Source: JBPOHE01 sp052035915 (GTDB lineage Bacteria > Pseudomonadota > Gammaproteobacteria > Chromatiales > Chromatiaceae). From it: DNA of 64,000 bases. The first letter of the stretch is position 1. Every line of letters starts with the position of its first letter. Shown in pieces: positions 1-7,344 of this stretch. The notes beneath the pieces were generated by a model. It was not told the DNA's origin. It made no database searches and saw nothing but the letters and a program-made list of their open reading frames with translations. The DNA lies in assembly GCA_052035915.1 (NCBI GenBank), contig JBPOHE010000033.1, positions 1 through 64,000 of the forward strand, in the 5' to 3' direction. The position numbers and the translations under genes were made by a program.

Positions 1-108
1 CTTGCCAGAGTCGATGACCTTCTGATCGCTTCTTACACCACGTCCGGGGACACGATCGCGAGAGACAATGCCGCCACCAAGGCTGGGCGCCCCCCGCTTG
101 GCGGTTCG
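1..108. other. Window edge, no supported gene
   Basis: Forward frame 1 is open from the first base, but the codons show no recognisable protein and the frame runs on into the dyad repeat that starts at 109. The other two forward frames stop within 30 bases. This could be the tail of an upstream gene or non-coding DNA; the sequence alone does not decide. Confidence 0.3.
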
Positions 109-229
109 TCCGGGCCAGGGCGTTATCGCCCCGTTTTTGTTCTCAAAATGAGAACAAATAATCTTTCTATTGTCATTTTGTTCTCCAAATATGAACGAAA
201 ATTGGCCGTTTCCAGTCGATGCCCGGAAC
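109..229. repeat. Dyad element, copy 1 (type A arm on right)
   Basis: First of eight intergenic copies. The inner palindromes are at 137-157 (TTGTTCTC, 5 nt, GAGAACAA) and 178-198 (right half degenerate, ATGAACGA), with starts 41 bp apart and an AT-rich spacer between. The right arm, read inward from the end, is the conserved type A arm beginning TTCCGGGCATCGACTGG. The left arm is the variant type B, beginning TCCGGGCCAGGGCG. Total length is 121 bp. The upstream gene lies outside the window, so its position relative to a gene end cannot be judged. Confidence 0.88.
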
Positions 230-918
230 AACTCAGGCGATACATTTCTCTTGGTTGGCCTTCTCTCATCGGCGGATGAGGAAACCGGCGCCCGCATTCG
301 CCGCCCGACCACGCGGAAGCCGAAAATGTCTTCAGAAGCCGCATCGGTCGGAGTCAATCGCGCCTATGGATCGGCTCGACATTCAGCTCAATCGACAAGC
401 CTGGGGAGCTGACAGGTGTGGCCTAACATCAACTCGAGCATCCGTCCAGGTCATTGACAAAAAAAGAATTCTCCGACGCGCGAGGGGGGCTTCCCAGGTT
501 ATAGGAATATTAGAATTCATTGACGTAATGGAGAAACAACCTTAACATCCCGCCACGTTTTTAGGCGCAGTCGGGTGTCTGGCAGGAGCCGGGTGGCGGT
601 TACGGGCGGTTTGCACATGGGGTGTAAGGTGCTGGGGCATAAGGGGTATTCCGAGCCGGGGGCGAGGTGTATCGGCTCTATCCCAAAAGGGATAGAGGGG
701 GCCGCTCACTACCCCCCGTTGGTGGAATATAGAGGTTGACGGCTTTGGGATACCATCCTGAGGTCTACTCATAACCCTTATTGGCTTCCCCCAAGAGTCC
801 CCGGTATTGCCGGTGAGAGAAAACCGTACCCATCGTTGCCACTGACGACCGGACGTGTCGGCAGGACAGGGCGACCTAACCGGACAGGCTACAACCTACC
901 TTCAGGAGATTGAGCACC
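230..918. other. Long leader/intergenic region before dsrA
   Basis: This stretch of 689 bases has no protein-coding frame that I can support. The short open frames here have no family features. It must hold the promoter of the dsr cluster, but no convincing -35/-10 pair is visible. A TTGACA at about 453 and a TTGACG at about 733 have no good -10 hexamer at the right distance. A perfect hairpin (676-697) is listed separately. Confidence 0.5.
676..697 (+). promoter_or_regulatory. Perfect hairpin in the dsr leader
   Basis: CTCTATCCC, four A, then GGGATAGAG gives a perfect 9-bp stem with an AAAA loop, 222 bases before the dsrA start. It is followed by GGGG rather than a T run, so it is not a typical intrinsic terminator. 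It could be an mRNA leader structure or a protein-binding dyad upstream of the dsr promoter. Confidence 0.5.
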
Positions 919-2169
919 ATGGCGATCAATAAACACGACACCCCCATGATTGACCAGTTGGAAGATGGGCCCTGGCCATCTTTTATCTCTGGTATCAAGC
1001 GTCTGCGCGACCAGCACCCGAATGAGCGTATCAATAAGGTCACCAATGATCTGCTGGGCCAGCTGGAGCATTCCTACGAGACCAGGAAGGGCTATTGGAA
1101 GGGCGGCACCGTCTCCGTCTATGGCTACGGCGGCGGCATCATCCCCAGGTTTTCGGAGGTCGGTAAGGCCTTTCCCGAATCCAAGGAGTTCCATACCCTC
1201 AGAGTACAACCGCCGGCGGGTAACCATTACTCGACCAAAATGCTGCGCCAATTGGCGGACAGTTGGGAAAAGCACGGCTCGGGTCTGGTGACCTTCCACG
1301 GTCAGACTGGCAACATCATGTTTATCGGTGCCAACACCGAGAACACCCAGCACTTTTTCGACGAGATCAACGACTATGGTTGGGATCTCGGTGGTGCCGG
1401 CCCCTGCGTGCGCACCGCCATGTCCTGTGTCGGTGCCGCCCGTTGCGAGATGTCCTGCACCAACGAACAGAAAGCGCATCGCTTGTTGGTAAACAACTTC
1501 GTCGACGATGTGCATCGTCCGGCCCTGCCTTACAAGTTCAAGTTCAAGATTTCCGGTTGCCCGAACGATTGCCAGAATGCCATCGAGCGCGCTGATTTTG
1601 CCGTTATCGGCACTTGGCGCGACGATATGAAGGTCGACCAGGCGGAAGTCAAGGCGGCCGTTGCCAAGAAAGGTCGGCAATACATCATCGACAACGTCAT
1701 CACCAGATGCCCGACCAAGGCGTTGTCCCTGGCCGATGACGACTCCCTGATCGTCAATAACAAGGACTGCGTGCGTTGCATGCACTGCCTGAACGTGATG
1801 CCGAAGGCCCTGCATCCGGGTGACGACAAGGGCGTCACCATCCTGATCGGCGGCAAGCGTACCCTGAAGATCGGTGATCTGATGGGAACCGTCATTATTC
1901 CCTTCAAGAAGCTCGAAACCCAGGAGGATTGGGACTCTTTGGTCGAGCTGGCCGAGACTATCATCGACTTTTGGGCCGAGAACGCCCTTGAGCATGAGCG
2001 TTGCGGCGAAATGATCGAGCGGATCGGCTTGGTGAATTTTCTTGAAGGTATTGGTGTGGAGCCGGATCCCAACATGGTCAACTATCCGCGCCAGAGTTCC
2101 TATGTGCGGATGGATGATTGGGACGAAGCCGCCGAGGCTTGGTTCGAGCGTAAAGCCGAAGCCGGTTAA
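919..2169 (+). CDS. dsrA: Reverse dissimilatory sulfite reductase, alpha subunit
   Basis: DsrA forms the alpha2beta2 siroheme enzyme with DsrB. In purple sulfur bacteria it oxidises reduced stored sulfur to sulfite in the cytoplasm. The 416-aa protein carries the siroheme/4Fe-4S cysteine motifs (CVGAARCEMSC and later CPNDC) in its middle and a ferredoxin-type cluster near residue 285 (CVRCMHC). The ATG at 919 is preferred over the TTG at 910 because AGGAGA at 904-909 lies 9 bases before it, and the N-terminus MAINKHDTPM matches the family. It is the first gene of the dsr cluster. Placement in the oxidative (reverse) type rests on the neighbouring dsrEFH and dsrL, which mark sulfur oxidisers. 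Confidence 0.98.
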   Translation: MAINKHDTPMIDQLEDGPWPSFISGIKRLRDQHPNERINKVTNDLLGQLEHSYETRKGYWKGGTVSVYGYGGGIIPRFSEVGKAFPESKEFHTLRVQPPAGNHYSTKMLRQLADSWEKHGSGLVTFHGQTGNIMFIGANTENTQHFFDEINDYGWDLGGAGPCVRTAMSCVGAARCEMSCTNEQKAHRLLVNNFVDDVHRPALPYKFKFKISGCPNDCQNAIERADFAVIGTWRDDMKVDQAEVKAAVAKKGRQYIIDNVITRCPTKALSLADDDSLIVNNKDCVRCMHCLNVMPKALHPGDDKGVTILIGGKRTLKIGDLMGTVIIPFKKLETQEDWDSLVELAETIIDFWAENALEHERCGEMIERIGLVNFLEGIGVEPDPNMVNYPRQSSYVRMDDWDEAAEAWFERKAEAG

Positions 2170-2269
2170 CCAGAAAGCCCCTTCAGTCTCTAGTGCGTGG
2201 TCGGGCGGTGTCGCCCGGCCCGGTGCGGAATAAGTCGAGACCAGTTTGCAGTAGATTGTGGAGATAGCG

Positions 2270-3346
2270 ATGGCTAAAGTCGAAATGCGAGAGCCGATCG
2301 AGTCTGGATGCCCGGATCCCTTCCAGTACATGCATCCCTTGATGCGGAAAAATTTCGGGATGTGGAAATATCATGAGCACCCACGGCCTGGGGTACTCAA
2401 ACACGTCGCTTACAGCGGCGATACCATCTGGACGGTCAAGGCCGGTACCCAGCGTATTCTGGATGTCTTCACGTTGCGGAAACTCTGCGACATCGGCGAT
2501 CACTATGCCGATGGCTATGTGCATTTCACCCTGCGCAGCAATATCGAGTTCATGGTGGCGAAGGAAGAAAGGGTAGCCCCTCTGATCGAGGCCATCGAAA
2601 GTGCCGGTTTCATCGTCGGAGGCACCCAGAATTCGGTCACCATGATCTCGCATACCCAGGGGTGGCTGCATTGCGACATCCCGGGAACGGATGCTTCCGG
2701 CGTGGTCAAGGCCATGATGGACGAGCTCATCGATGAGTTCAGAAACGCCAACATGCCGAATCGTGTTCACATCACCACCTCCTGCTGCCAGATCAACTGT
2801 GGCGGCCAGGGCGATATCGCCATCAACGTTCAGCACACCAAGCCGCCGAAGATCAATCATGATCTGGTGGCGAATATCTGCGAGCGGCCTTCGGTAGTGG
2901 CTCGTTGCCCGGTGGCGGCGATCCGTCCGGCGATGGTGAACGGCAAGCCTTCGCTTGAAGTGGACGAGAAAAAATGTATCTGCTGCGGTGCTTGCTATCC
3001 GCCTTGTCCGCCGATGCAGATCAATGACGCGGAACATACCAAACTGTCGATCTGGGTGGGGGGCAATCACTCCAATGCCCGGGGTAAGCCGACCTTCCAG
3101 AAACTGGTGGCTTCGGGTATCCCCAACAATCCTCCCCGCTGGCCGGAAGCGACGGCTATCGTCAAGCGTATCCTCAAGGCCTATAAGGCCGGGGCGAGGG
3201 ATTGGGAACGCATCAACGAGTGGATCGAACGGATCGGTTGGCCGCGTTTCTTCGAAGAAGTGGAGCTGCCCTTCACCAAGTATCACATCGATAATTGGCG
3301 GGGATCGCGAGCCAGTCTGAATGCCTCCGCGCATATTCGGTTTTAG
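2270..3346 (+). CDS. dsrB: Reverse dissimilatory sulfite reductase, beta subunit
   Basis: Beta subunit of the DsrAB siroheme enzyme, 358 aa. The TSCCQINC motif and the ferredoxin-like cluster CICCGACYPPCPP near residue 240 are visible. A frame also opens at GTG 2258, but GGAG at 2260-2263 fits the ATG at 2270 (MAKVEMREP), which also matches known DsrB N-termini. It follows dsrA after 100 bases and precedes dsrE by 24 bases, consistent with one transcript. The 100-base dsrA-dsrB gap contains no recognisable site. Confidence 0.98.
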   Translation: MAKVEMREPIESGCPDPFQYMHPLMRKNFGMWKYHEHPRPGVLKHVAYSGDTIWTVKAGTQRILDVFTLRKLCDIGDHYADGYVHFTLRSNIEFMVAKEERVAPLIEAIESAGFIVGGTQNSVTMISHTQGWLHCDIPGTDASGVVKAMMDELIDEFRNANMPNRVHITTSCCQINCGGQGDIAINVQHTKPPKINHDLVANICERPSVVARCPVAAIRPAMVNGKPSLEVDEKKCICCGACYPPCPPMQINDAEHTKLSIWVGGNHSNARGKPTFQKLVASGIPNNPPRWPEATAIVKRILKAYKAGARDWERINEWIERIGWPRFFEEVELPFTKYHIDNWRGSRASLNASAHIRF

Positions 3347-3370
3347 GGCTCTGACCAACGGAGCTTAACG

Positions 3371-3763
3371 ATGAAGTTCACGATCCAGGTCAACGAGGGT
3401 CCCTATCAGCATCAATCTTCCGACTCGGCCTACCATTTCGCCAAGTCGGTGCTGGAAAAGGGACATGAGATCTTCCGTATCTTTTTCTATCACGATGGGG
3501 TAAACAACGGCACCCGCCTGACCACCCCGCCGCAGGATGATCGCAACATCGTCAACCGCTGGAGCGACTTGGCGCAGCAACACAATCTCGATTTGGTGGT
3601 GTGCGTTGCTGCGGCGCAAAGGCGGGGTATCGTCGATGAGGGTGAGGCTAAGCGCAATAAGAAGGATGCCACCAATATCGCCCAGGGGTTCCGTATCTCG
3701 GGTCTGGGGCAATTGGTTGAAGGCGCGATCCAGAGCGACCGTCTGGTCGTCTTCGGGGATTAG
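3371..3763 (+). CDS. dsrE: Sulfurtransferase DsrE
   Basis: Subunit of the alpha2beta2gamma2 DsrEFH complex, which in Allochromatium vinosum carries persulfide sulfur and passes it to DsrC. The 130-aa protein has the DsrE fold and the conserved active-site cysteine at residue 78, in the context VVCVAAAQRRG. That exact position is the sulfur-binding cysteine known from the family. The presence of dsrEFH is diagnostic for sulfur oxidisers rather than sulfate reducers. It is tightly spaced to dsrF (11 bases). Confidence 0.97.
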   Translation: MKFTIQVNEGPYQHQSSDSAYHFAKSVLEKGHEIFRIFFYHDGVNNGTRLTTPPQDDRNIVNRWSDLAQQHNLDLVVCVAAAQRRGIVDEGEAKRNKKDATNIAQGFRISGLGQLVEGAIQSDRLVVFGD

Positions 3764-3774
3764 GGGAGGCGGCG

Positions 3775-4182
3775 ATGTCACAAACGAAAAAGTTCTTGTA
3801 TGTCAATCGCAAGGCGCCCTACGGCACCATCTATGCCTGGGAGTCCTTGGAGGTTGTACTTATCGGTGCCGCCTTCGAACAGGATGTCAGTTTGGCCTTC
3901 ATCGACGACGGGGTCTATCAGCTGGTGAAAGGGCAGGATACCTCGGGGATCGGGATGAAGAATTTTTCGCCCACCTACGCGGCCTTGGGTGATTACGAGG
4001 TGAGAAAGATCTATGTAGAGAAGGAATCTCTAGAGGCCCGTGGTCTCAGCCTCGACGATCTCCAGCACCTCGTTTACGAGGATGAAGAGGAAGACTGGGC
4101 GGAGAAGGATTCCATCATGCTCGTCAGCCGTGCCGAAATGGCCGAGGTGATGGCCGAGCAGGACGTGCTGTTCAACTTTTAG
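3775..4182 (+). CDS. dsrF: DsrF subunit of the DsrEFH sulfur carrier complex
   Basis: A 135-aa DsrE-family paralogue forming the beta subunit of DsrEFH. The N-terminus (KKFLYVNRKAPYGTIYAWE) is typical of DsrF/TusC. No cysteine is visible, matching the non-catalytic role of this subunit in the known complex. The GGAGG stretch just before the ATG at 3775 supports the start. It is 12 bases from dsrH. Confidence 0.96.
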   Translation: MSQTKKFLYVNRKAPYGTIYAWESLEVVLIGAAFEQDVSLAFIDDGVYQLVKGQDTSGIGMKNFSPTYAALGDYEVRKIYVEKESLEARGLSLDDLQHLVYEDEEEDWAEKDSIMLVSRAEMAEVMAEQDVLFNF

Positions 4183-4194
4183 GGGTGAGTCGGA

Positions 4195-4491
4195 ATGTCC
4201 ATCTTGCATCTGGTCAACAAGTCCCCTTACGAGCGCCCGAGTCTGGAAACCTGTCTGGCCTATTATCAGGCGGGTGACGCCATTCTCCTCATCGAGGATG
4301 GTGTCTATGCCGCCGTCAATGGCGGTCGGGCGGCCTCTGGTTTACAAGGGTTGGATGTCGCGGTTTTGGGACCGGATCTTGCCGCCCGAGGCATTCGCCA
4401 GGAAAAACTCATCGACGGTGTGAAGGTTGTTGACTACGGCGGTTTCGTAGACCTTACCGTCGCCAAGGATAAGATACAATCTTGGCTGTAA
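4195..4491 (+). CDS. dsrH: DsrH subunit of the DsrEFH complex
   Basis: A 98-aa TusB/DsrH-like protein, the gamma subunit of DsrEFH. The conserved cysteine sits at residue 20 (SLETC), the position reported for DsrH. The start ATG at 4195 follows AGGGGTGAG at a workable distance. It is followed after 37 bases by dsrC, its functional partner. Confidence 0.95.
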   Translation: MSILHLVNKSPYERPSLETCLAYYQAGDAILLIEDGVYAAVNGGRAASGLQGLDVAVLGPDLAARGIRQEKLIDGVKVVDYGGFVDLTVAKDKIQSWL

Positions 4492-4528
4492 ACGAAGTGA
4501 TATGTTTCGATAATCGAGGAGAGACTCA

Positions 4529-4861
4529 ATGCCAATCGAAGTCAACGGTAAATCCCTGGAAACCGACGAAGAAGGTTACCTGGCTAATATCAACGAGTGG
4601 GTGCCCGAGGTCGCTGAGGTCATGGCACAACAGGATGATCTTGCCCTGACCAGCGACCACTGGGAGATCATTCGCTTCCTTCGCGAATACTATGAGGAAT
4701 ATCAGATCGCGCCAGCGGTTCGTGTGCTGACCAAGGCGGTAGCAAAAAAACTCGGGGCCGATAAGGGCAACAGTAAATATTTGTATGCCCTCTTCCCCTA
4801 TGGGCCAGGCAAGCAGGCCTGCCGCTATGCCGGGTTGCCCAAGCCGACCGGTTGCGTCTGA
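4529..4861 (+). CDS. dsrC: Sulfur carrier protein DsrC
   Basis: DsrC (TusE family) is the small substrate protein that carries sulfur on its C-terminal arm between DsrEFH, DsrAB and the DsrMKJOP membrane complex. The 110-aa protein shows both essential cysteines. The penultimate residue C109 (ending TGCV) and C98 (KQACRYAG) are spaced 11 apart, as in redox-active DsrC. The ribosome site GAGGAGAG lies before the ATG at 4529. A strong hairpin follows the gene (4884-4913), which may raise the level of this abundant protein. Confidence 0.98.
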   Translation: MPIEVNGKSLETDEEGYLANINEWVPEVAEVMAQQDDLALTSDHWEIIRFLREYYEEYQIAPAVRVLTKAVAKKLGADKGNSKYLYALFPYGPGKQACRYAGLPKPTGCV

Positions 4862-4883
4862 TCGGGTCTATCTTTCGGGTGAG

Positions 4884-4913
4884 GCCCGGGAGGTTGCGAA
4901 ACACCTCTCGGGC
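4884..4913 (+). terminator. Hairpin after dsrC, partial terminator or stabiliser
   Basis: GCCCGGGAGGT pairs with ACCTCTCGGGC as an 11-bp stem with one G-U pair and an 8-nt loop, starting 23 bases after the dsrC stop. No T run follows. It probably acts as a leaky terminator or a 3' stabiliser that separates dsrC dosage from the downstream membrane-complex genes. This is inference from position. Confidence 0.55.
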
Positions 4914-4946
4914 ATGTAAGACAAGTCTCGCAAGGGTGGCGGAAGC

Positions 4947-5681
4947 ATGTCGTTCCTGACGATTCTCTTTGCCCTATCGTTTTATGTGGCTGCAGCGCTC
5001 TTTGTTGGTGGTCTGGCCTATAAAATTTATAGGTTTGCCGCCTCGCCGGCGCCGTTAAAGATCCCAACCACCCCGGCCCCTGTGACTCAGTTCGGTGTGG
5101 TGCTGAGAATGTTTCGCGAAGTCGTGTTTTTTGAGAGCCTGTTCAAGGGTACCAAGTGGACATGGATGTTTTCCTGGATGTTCCATGTCGGGCTTTTTCT
5201 CGTTCTAGCCCGGCATCTGCGTTATTTCACCAACCCGGTCTGGGCGCCGGTCGAGTTCATCCAATTCTTTGGCACCTATGGTTCCTTCCTGATGGTGATG
5301 GGTTTGGCGGGTTTGTGGGCACGGCGTTTCTTGGTCGACCGGGTGCATTATATCTCGGCTCCCTCCGATCATCTCATGTTGATCCTCCTGCTGTTGATCG
5401 GGATCAGCGGCATGCTCACCACCTTCGTCTTCCATACCGATATCGTGGCCTTGAAGTCCTTTATCCTGGGGGTGATGACGTTCGACTGGAAACCTTTGCC
5501 GGATGATCCATTACTGGTACTGCATCTCAGCCTTGTCATTCTGCTGATGATGATTTTCCCCTTCAGCAAGCTACTGCATGCACCTGGCATCTTTTTCAGT
5601 CCGACGCGAAATCAGATCGATAATCCCCGGGAAAGGCGGCATATCGCGGCTTGGGCGCGTAAACTCGAGGAATCCTCCTGA
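4947..5681 (+). CDS. dsrM: DsrM, membrane cytochrome b of DsrMKJOP
   Basis: A 244-aa NarI-like integral membrane protein of the DsrMKJOP transmembrane complex, expected to exchange electrons with quinone through bound heme b. Hydrophobic segments start at the N-terminus (FLTILFALSFYVAAALFVGG). Histidines that could ligate heme are visible in or near helices (WMFHVGLFLVLARH, PLLVLHLS). It is followed after 59 bases by its partner dsrK. Confidence 0.96.
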   Translation: MSFLTILFALSFYVAAALFVGGLAYKIYRFAASPAPLKIPTTPAPVTQFGVVLRMFREVVFFESLFKGTKWTWMFSWMFHVGLFLVLARHLRYFTNPVWAPVEFIQFFGTYGSFLMVMGLAGLWARRFLVDRVHYISAPSDHLMLILLLLIGISGMLTTFVFHTDIVALKSFILGVMTFDWKPLPDDPLLVLHLSLVILLMMIFPFSKLLHAPGIFFSPTRNQIDNPRERRHIAAWARKLEESS

Positions 5682-5740
5682 TGGCGGTTTTCCCTTTTTG
5701 ATTCAAAGGATTATTTCTGCATCCTTGAGGGGAGCGTTCC

Positions 5741-7261
5741 ATGGCTAAAGCAGATTTCTCAGTCCCGGAGATCGGTGAGCACATCGAGGTGCCCTTACTG
5801 GTCGATGGCACCATGGCTCATAGCAAGCCGTATGTCGCCAAGGCGGATTTCCAGACACCGCTCGGCTATCCTGGCGAGCTGGTGGAGAACTGGCAGCAGA
5901 AGGCTATCGACAAGATGGGCGAGCTGCTGGGGAAATATCGCTCCCTTCGAGTCTATCTGGATTCTTGCGTCAAATGCGGAGCCTGCACCGATAAATGCCA
6001 CTATTTCATCGGTACCAAGGACCCCAAGAATATGCCGGTAGCTCGGCAAGATCTATTACGTAAGGTCTATCGGCGTTATTTTACCTTCGCGGGCAAATAT
6101 TTTCCCAAGTTGGTGGGCGCCGAAGATCTCACCAAAGAAGTGCTCGATGACTGGTACAGCTATTTCCATCAATGTTCCCAGTGTCGTCGGTGCTCGGTGT
6201 TTTGTCCTTACGGAATAGATACCGCCGAGATCTCCATGGCCGCCCGCGAGATTATGGATAGCATTGGTGTTGGTCAGAAGTATTGTAATGAGATCATTGG
6301 CAAGGTCTTTCGTATAGGTAACAACCTCGGCCTGACTAAGGGGGCGTTGCGAGATACTTTGGAAGGGCTGGAGGAGGATGTCCTCGCCGATACGGGCGTC
6401 GAGGTGAAATATCCCCTCGACCAAAAGGGTGCCGAGATTCTCTTGGTCACGCCTTCGGCGGATTTCTTCGCTGAACCCCATGTCGACGGTCTCATCGGTT
6501 ACGGCAAGGTGTTCCATGCGGCCGGGGCAAGCTGGACAATGAGTTCCAAGGCCTCCGAGGCGGGCAACTTCGGCATGTTCATCGGCAGCTATGAGAACAT
6601 GCGGCGCATCTCCATGCGTATTCGCGAGGCGGCCCTGGAATTGGGCGTCAAACGTATCATCTTCGGCGAATGCGGACATGCCTGGCGGGTGGCTTACAGC
6701 TTTCTCAATACCCTAGCCGGGCCCTTCGATTTTCTCGATCCCAAGTATCCGGTGCCCCAGCACATCCTGGAGTTCACCTACAACGAAATTCAAAAGGGGA
6801 CGCTGAAATTCGACAAGTCCCAGAATGATCACATGGTGGTGACCTTTCATGATTCCTGTAACGTAGCCAGAGCCAGCCGCATGGGTCCCAACCCTGGCGG
6901 TCAGTTCGAGATCCCACGCGCCGTGATCAAGGCGGTTTGCAATCACTTCGTGGACATGGATCCGGACACCATCCATGAAAAGACCTTTTGCTGCGGCGGG
7001 GGCGGTGGTCTGCTTACCGACGACCTCATGGAGCTCCGTGTCAAGGGGGCGGTGCCGCGGGTGACGGCACTCAAACAGGTGATCAAGGACCATGGGGTCA
7101 CCCATATGGCGGCGATCTGCGCCATCTGTAAGAGCCAATTTACCAAGGTTCTCCCTTACTACGGGCTCGAGATGGGGCAGATAGTAAGTTTGCACCAATT
7201 GGTGAGCAACGCGATCGTCCTTTCCGGGGCTCAAGAAACCCGGGACGAGGACGATGATTAG
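5741..7261 (+). CDS. dsrK: DsrK, HdrD-like FeS subunit of DsrMKJOP
   Basis: A 506-aa cytoplasmic FeS protein related to heterodisulfide reductase HdrD, thought to act on the DsrC trisulfide/disulfide. Two 4Fe-4S ferredoxin motifs are visible (CVKCGACTDKCHYF near residue 78 and CSQCRRCSVFCPYG near residue 147). C-terminal cysteine-rich CCG-type motifs follow (ECGHAW, FCCGGGGGLL, AAICAICKSQF), where the catalytic non-cubane cluster would bind. It is in one run with dsrM and dsrL. Confidence 0.97.
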   Translation: MAKADFSVPEIGEHIEVPLLVDGTMAHSKPYVAKADFQTPLGYPGELVENWQQKAIDKMGELLGKYRSLRVYLDSCVKCGACTDKCHYFIGTKDPKNMPVARQDLLRKVYRRYFTFAGKYFPKLVGAEDLTKEVLDDWYSYFHQCSQCRRCSVFCPYGIDTAEISMAAREIMDSIGVGQKYCNEIIGKVFRIGNNLGLTKGALRDTLEGLEEDVLADTGVEVKYPLDQKGAEILLVTPSADFFAEPHVDGLIGYGKVFHAAGASWTMSSKASEAGNFGMFIGSYENMRRISMRIREAALELGVKRIIFGECGHAWRVAYSFLNTLAGPFDFLDPKYPVPQHILEFTYNEIQKGTLKFDKSQNDHMVVTFHDSCNVARASRMGPNPGGQFEIPRAVIKAVCNHFVDMDPDTIHEKTFCCGGGGGLLTDDLMELRVKGAVPRVTALKQVIKDHGVTHMAAICAICKSQFTKVLPYYGLEMGQIVSLHQLVSNAIVLSGAQETRDEDDD

Positions 7262-7344
7262 GCGCGGGATGTCCTCAGAACATCCGTGTCGACGGCTTCA
7301 GAACCTATTCAATTATTCAGTTATATCGGTTGAGGAGAGTGACA

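Noticed and set aside
137..157. The inner palindrome as a LexA/SOS box
   Set aside because: The half-site TTGTTCTC/GAGAACAA with N5 does not fit the gammaproteobacterial CTGT-N8-ACAG site, and copies lie after gene ends rather than at promoters of repair genes.
889..2331. Long minus-strand open frames opposite dsrA, and similar ones opposite dsrB, pepN and the RND pump (23192-26365)
   Set aside because: They are antisense shadows of high-GC genes; the plus-strand proteins have clear family motifs and the antisense translations are low-complexity.
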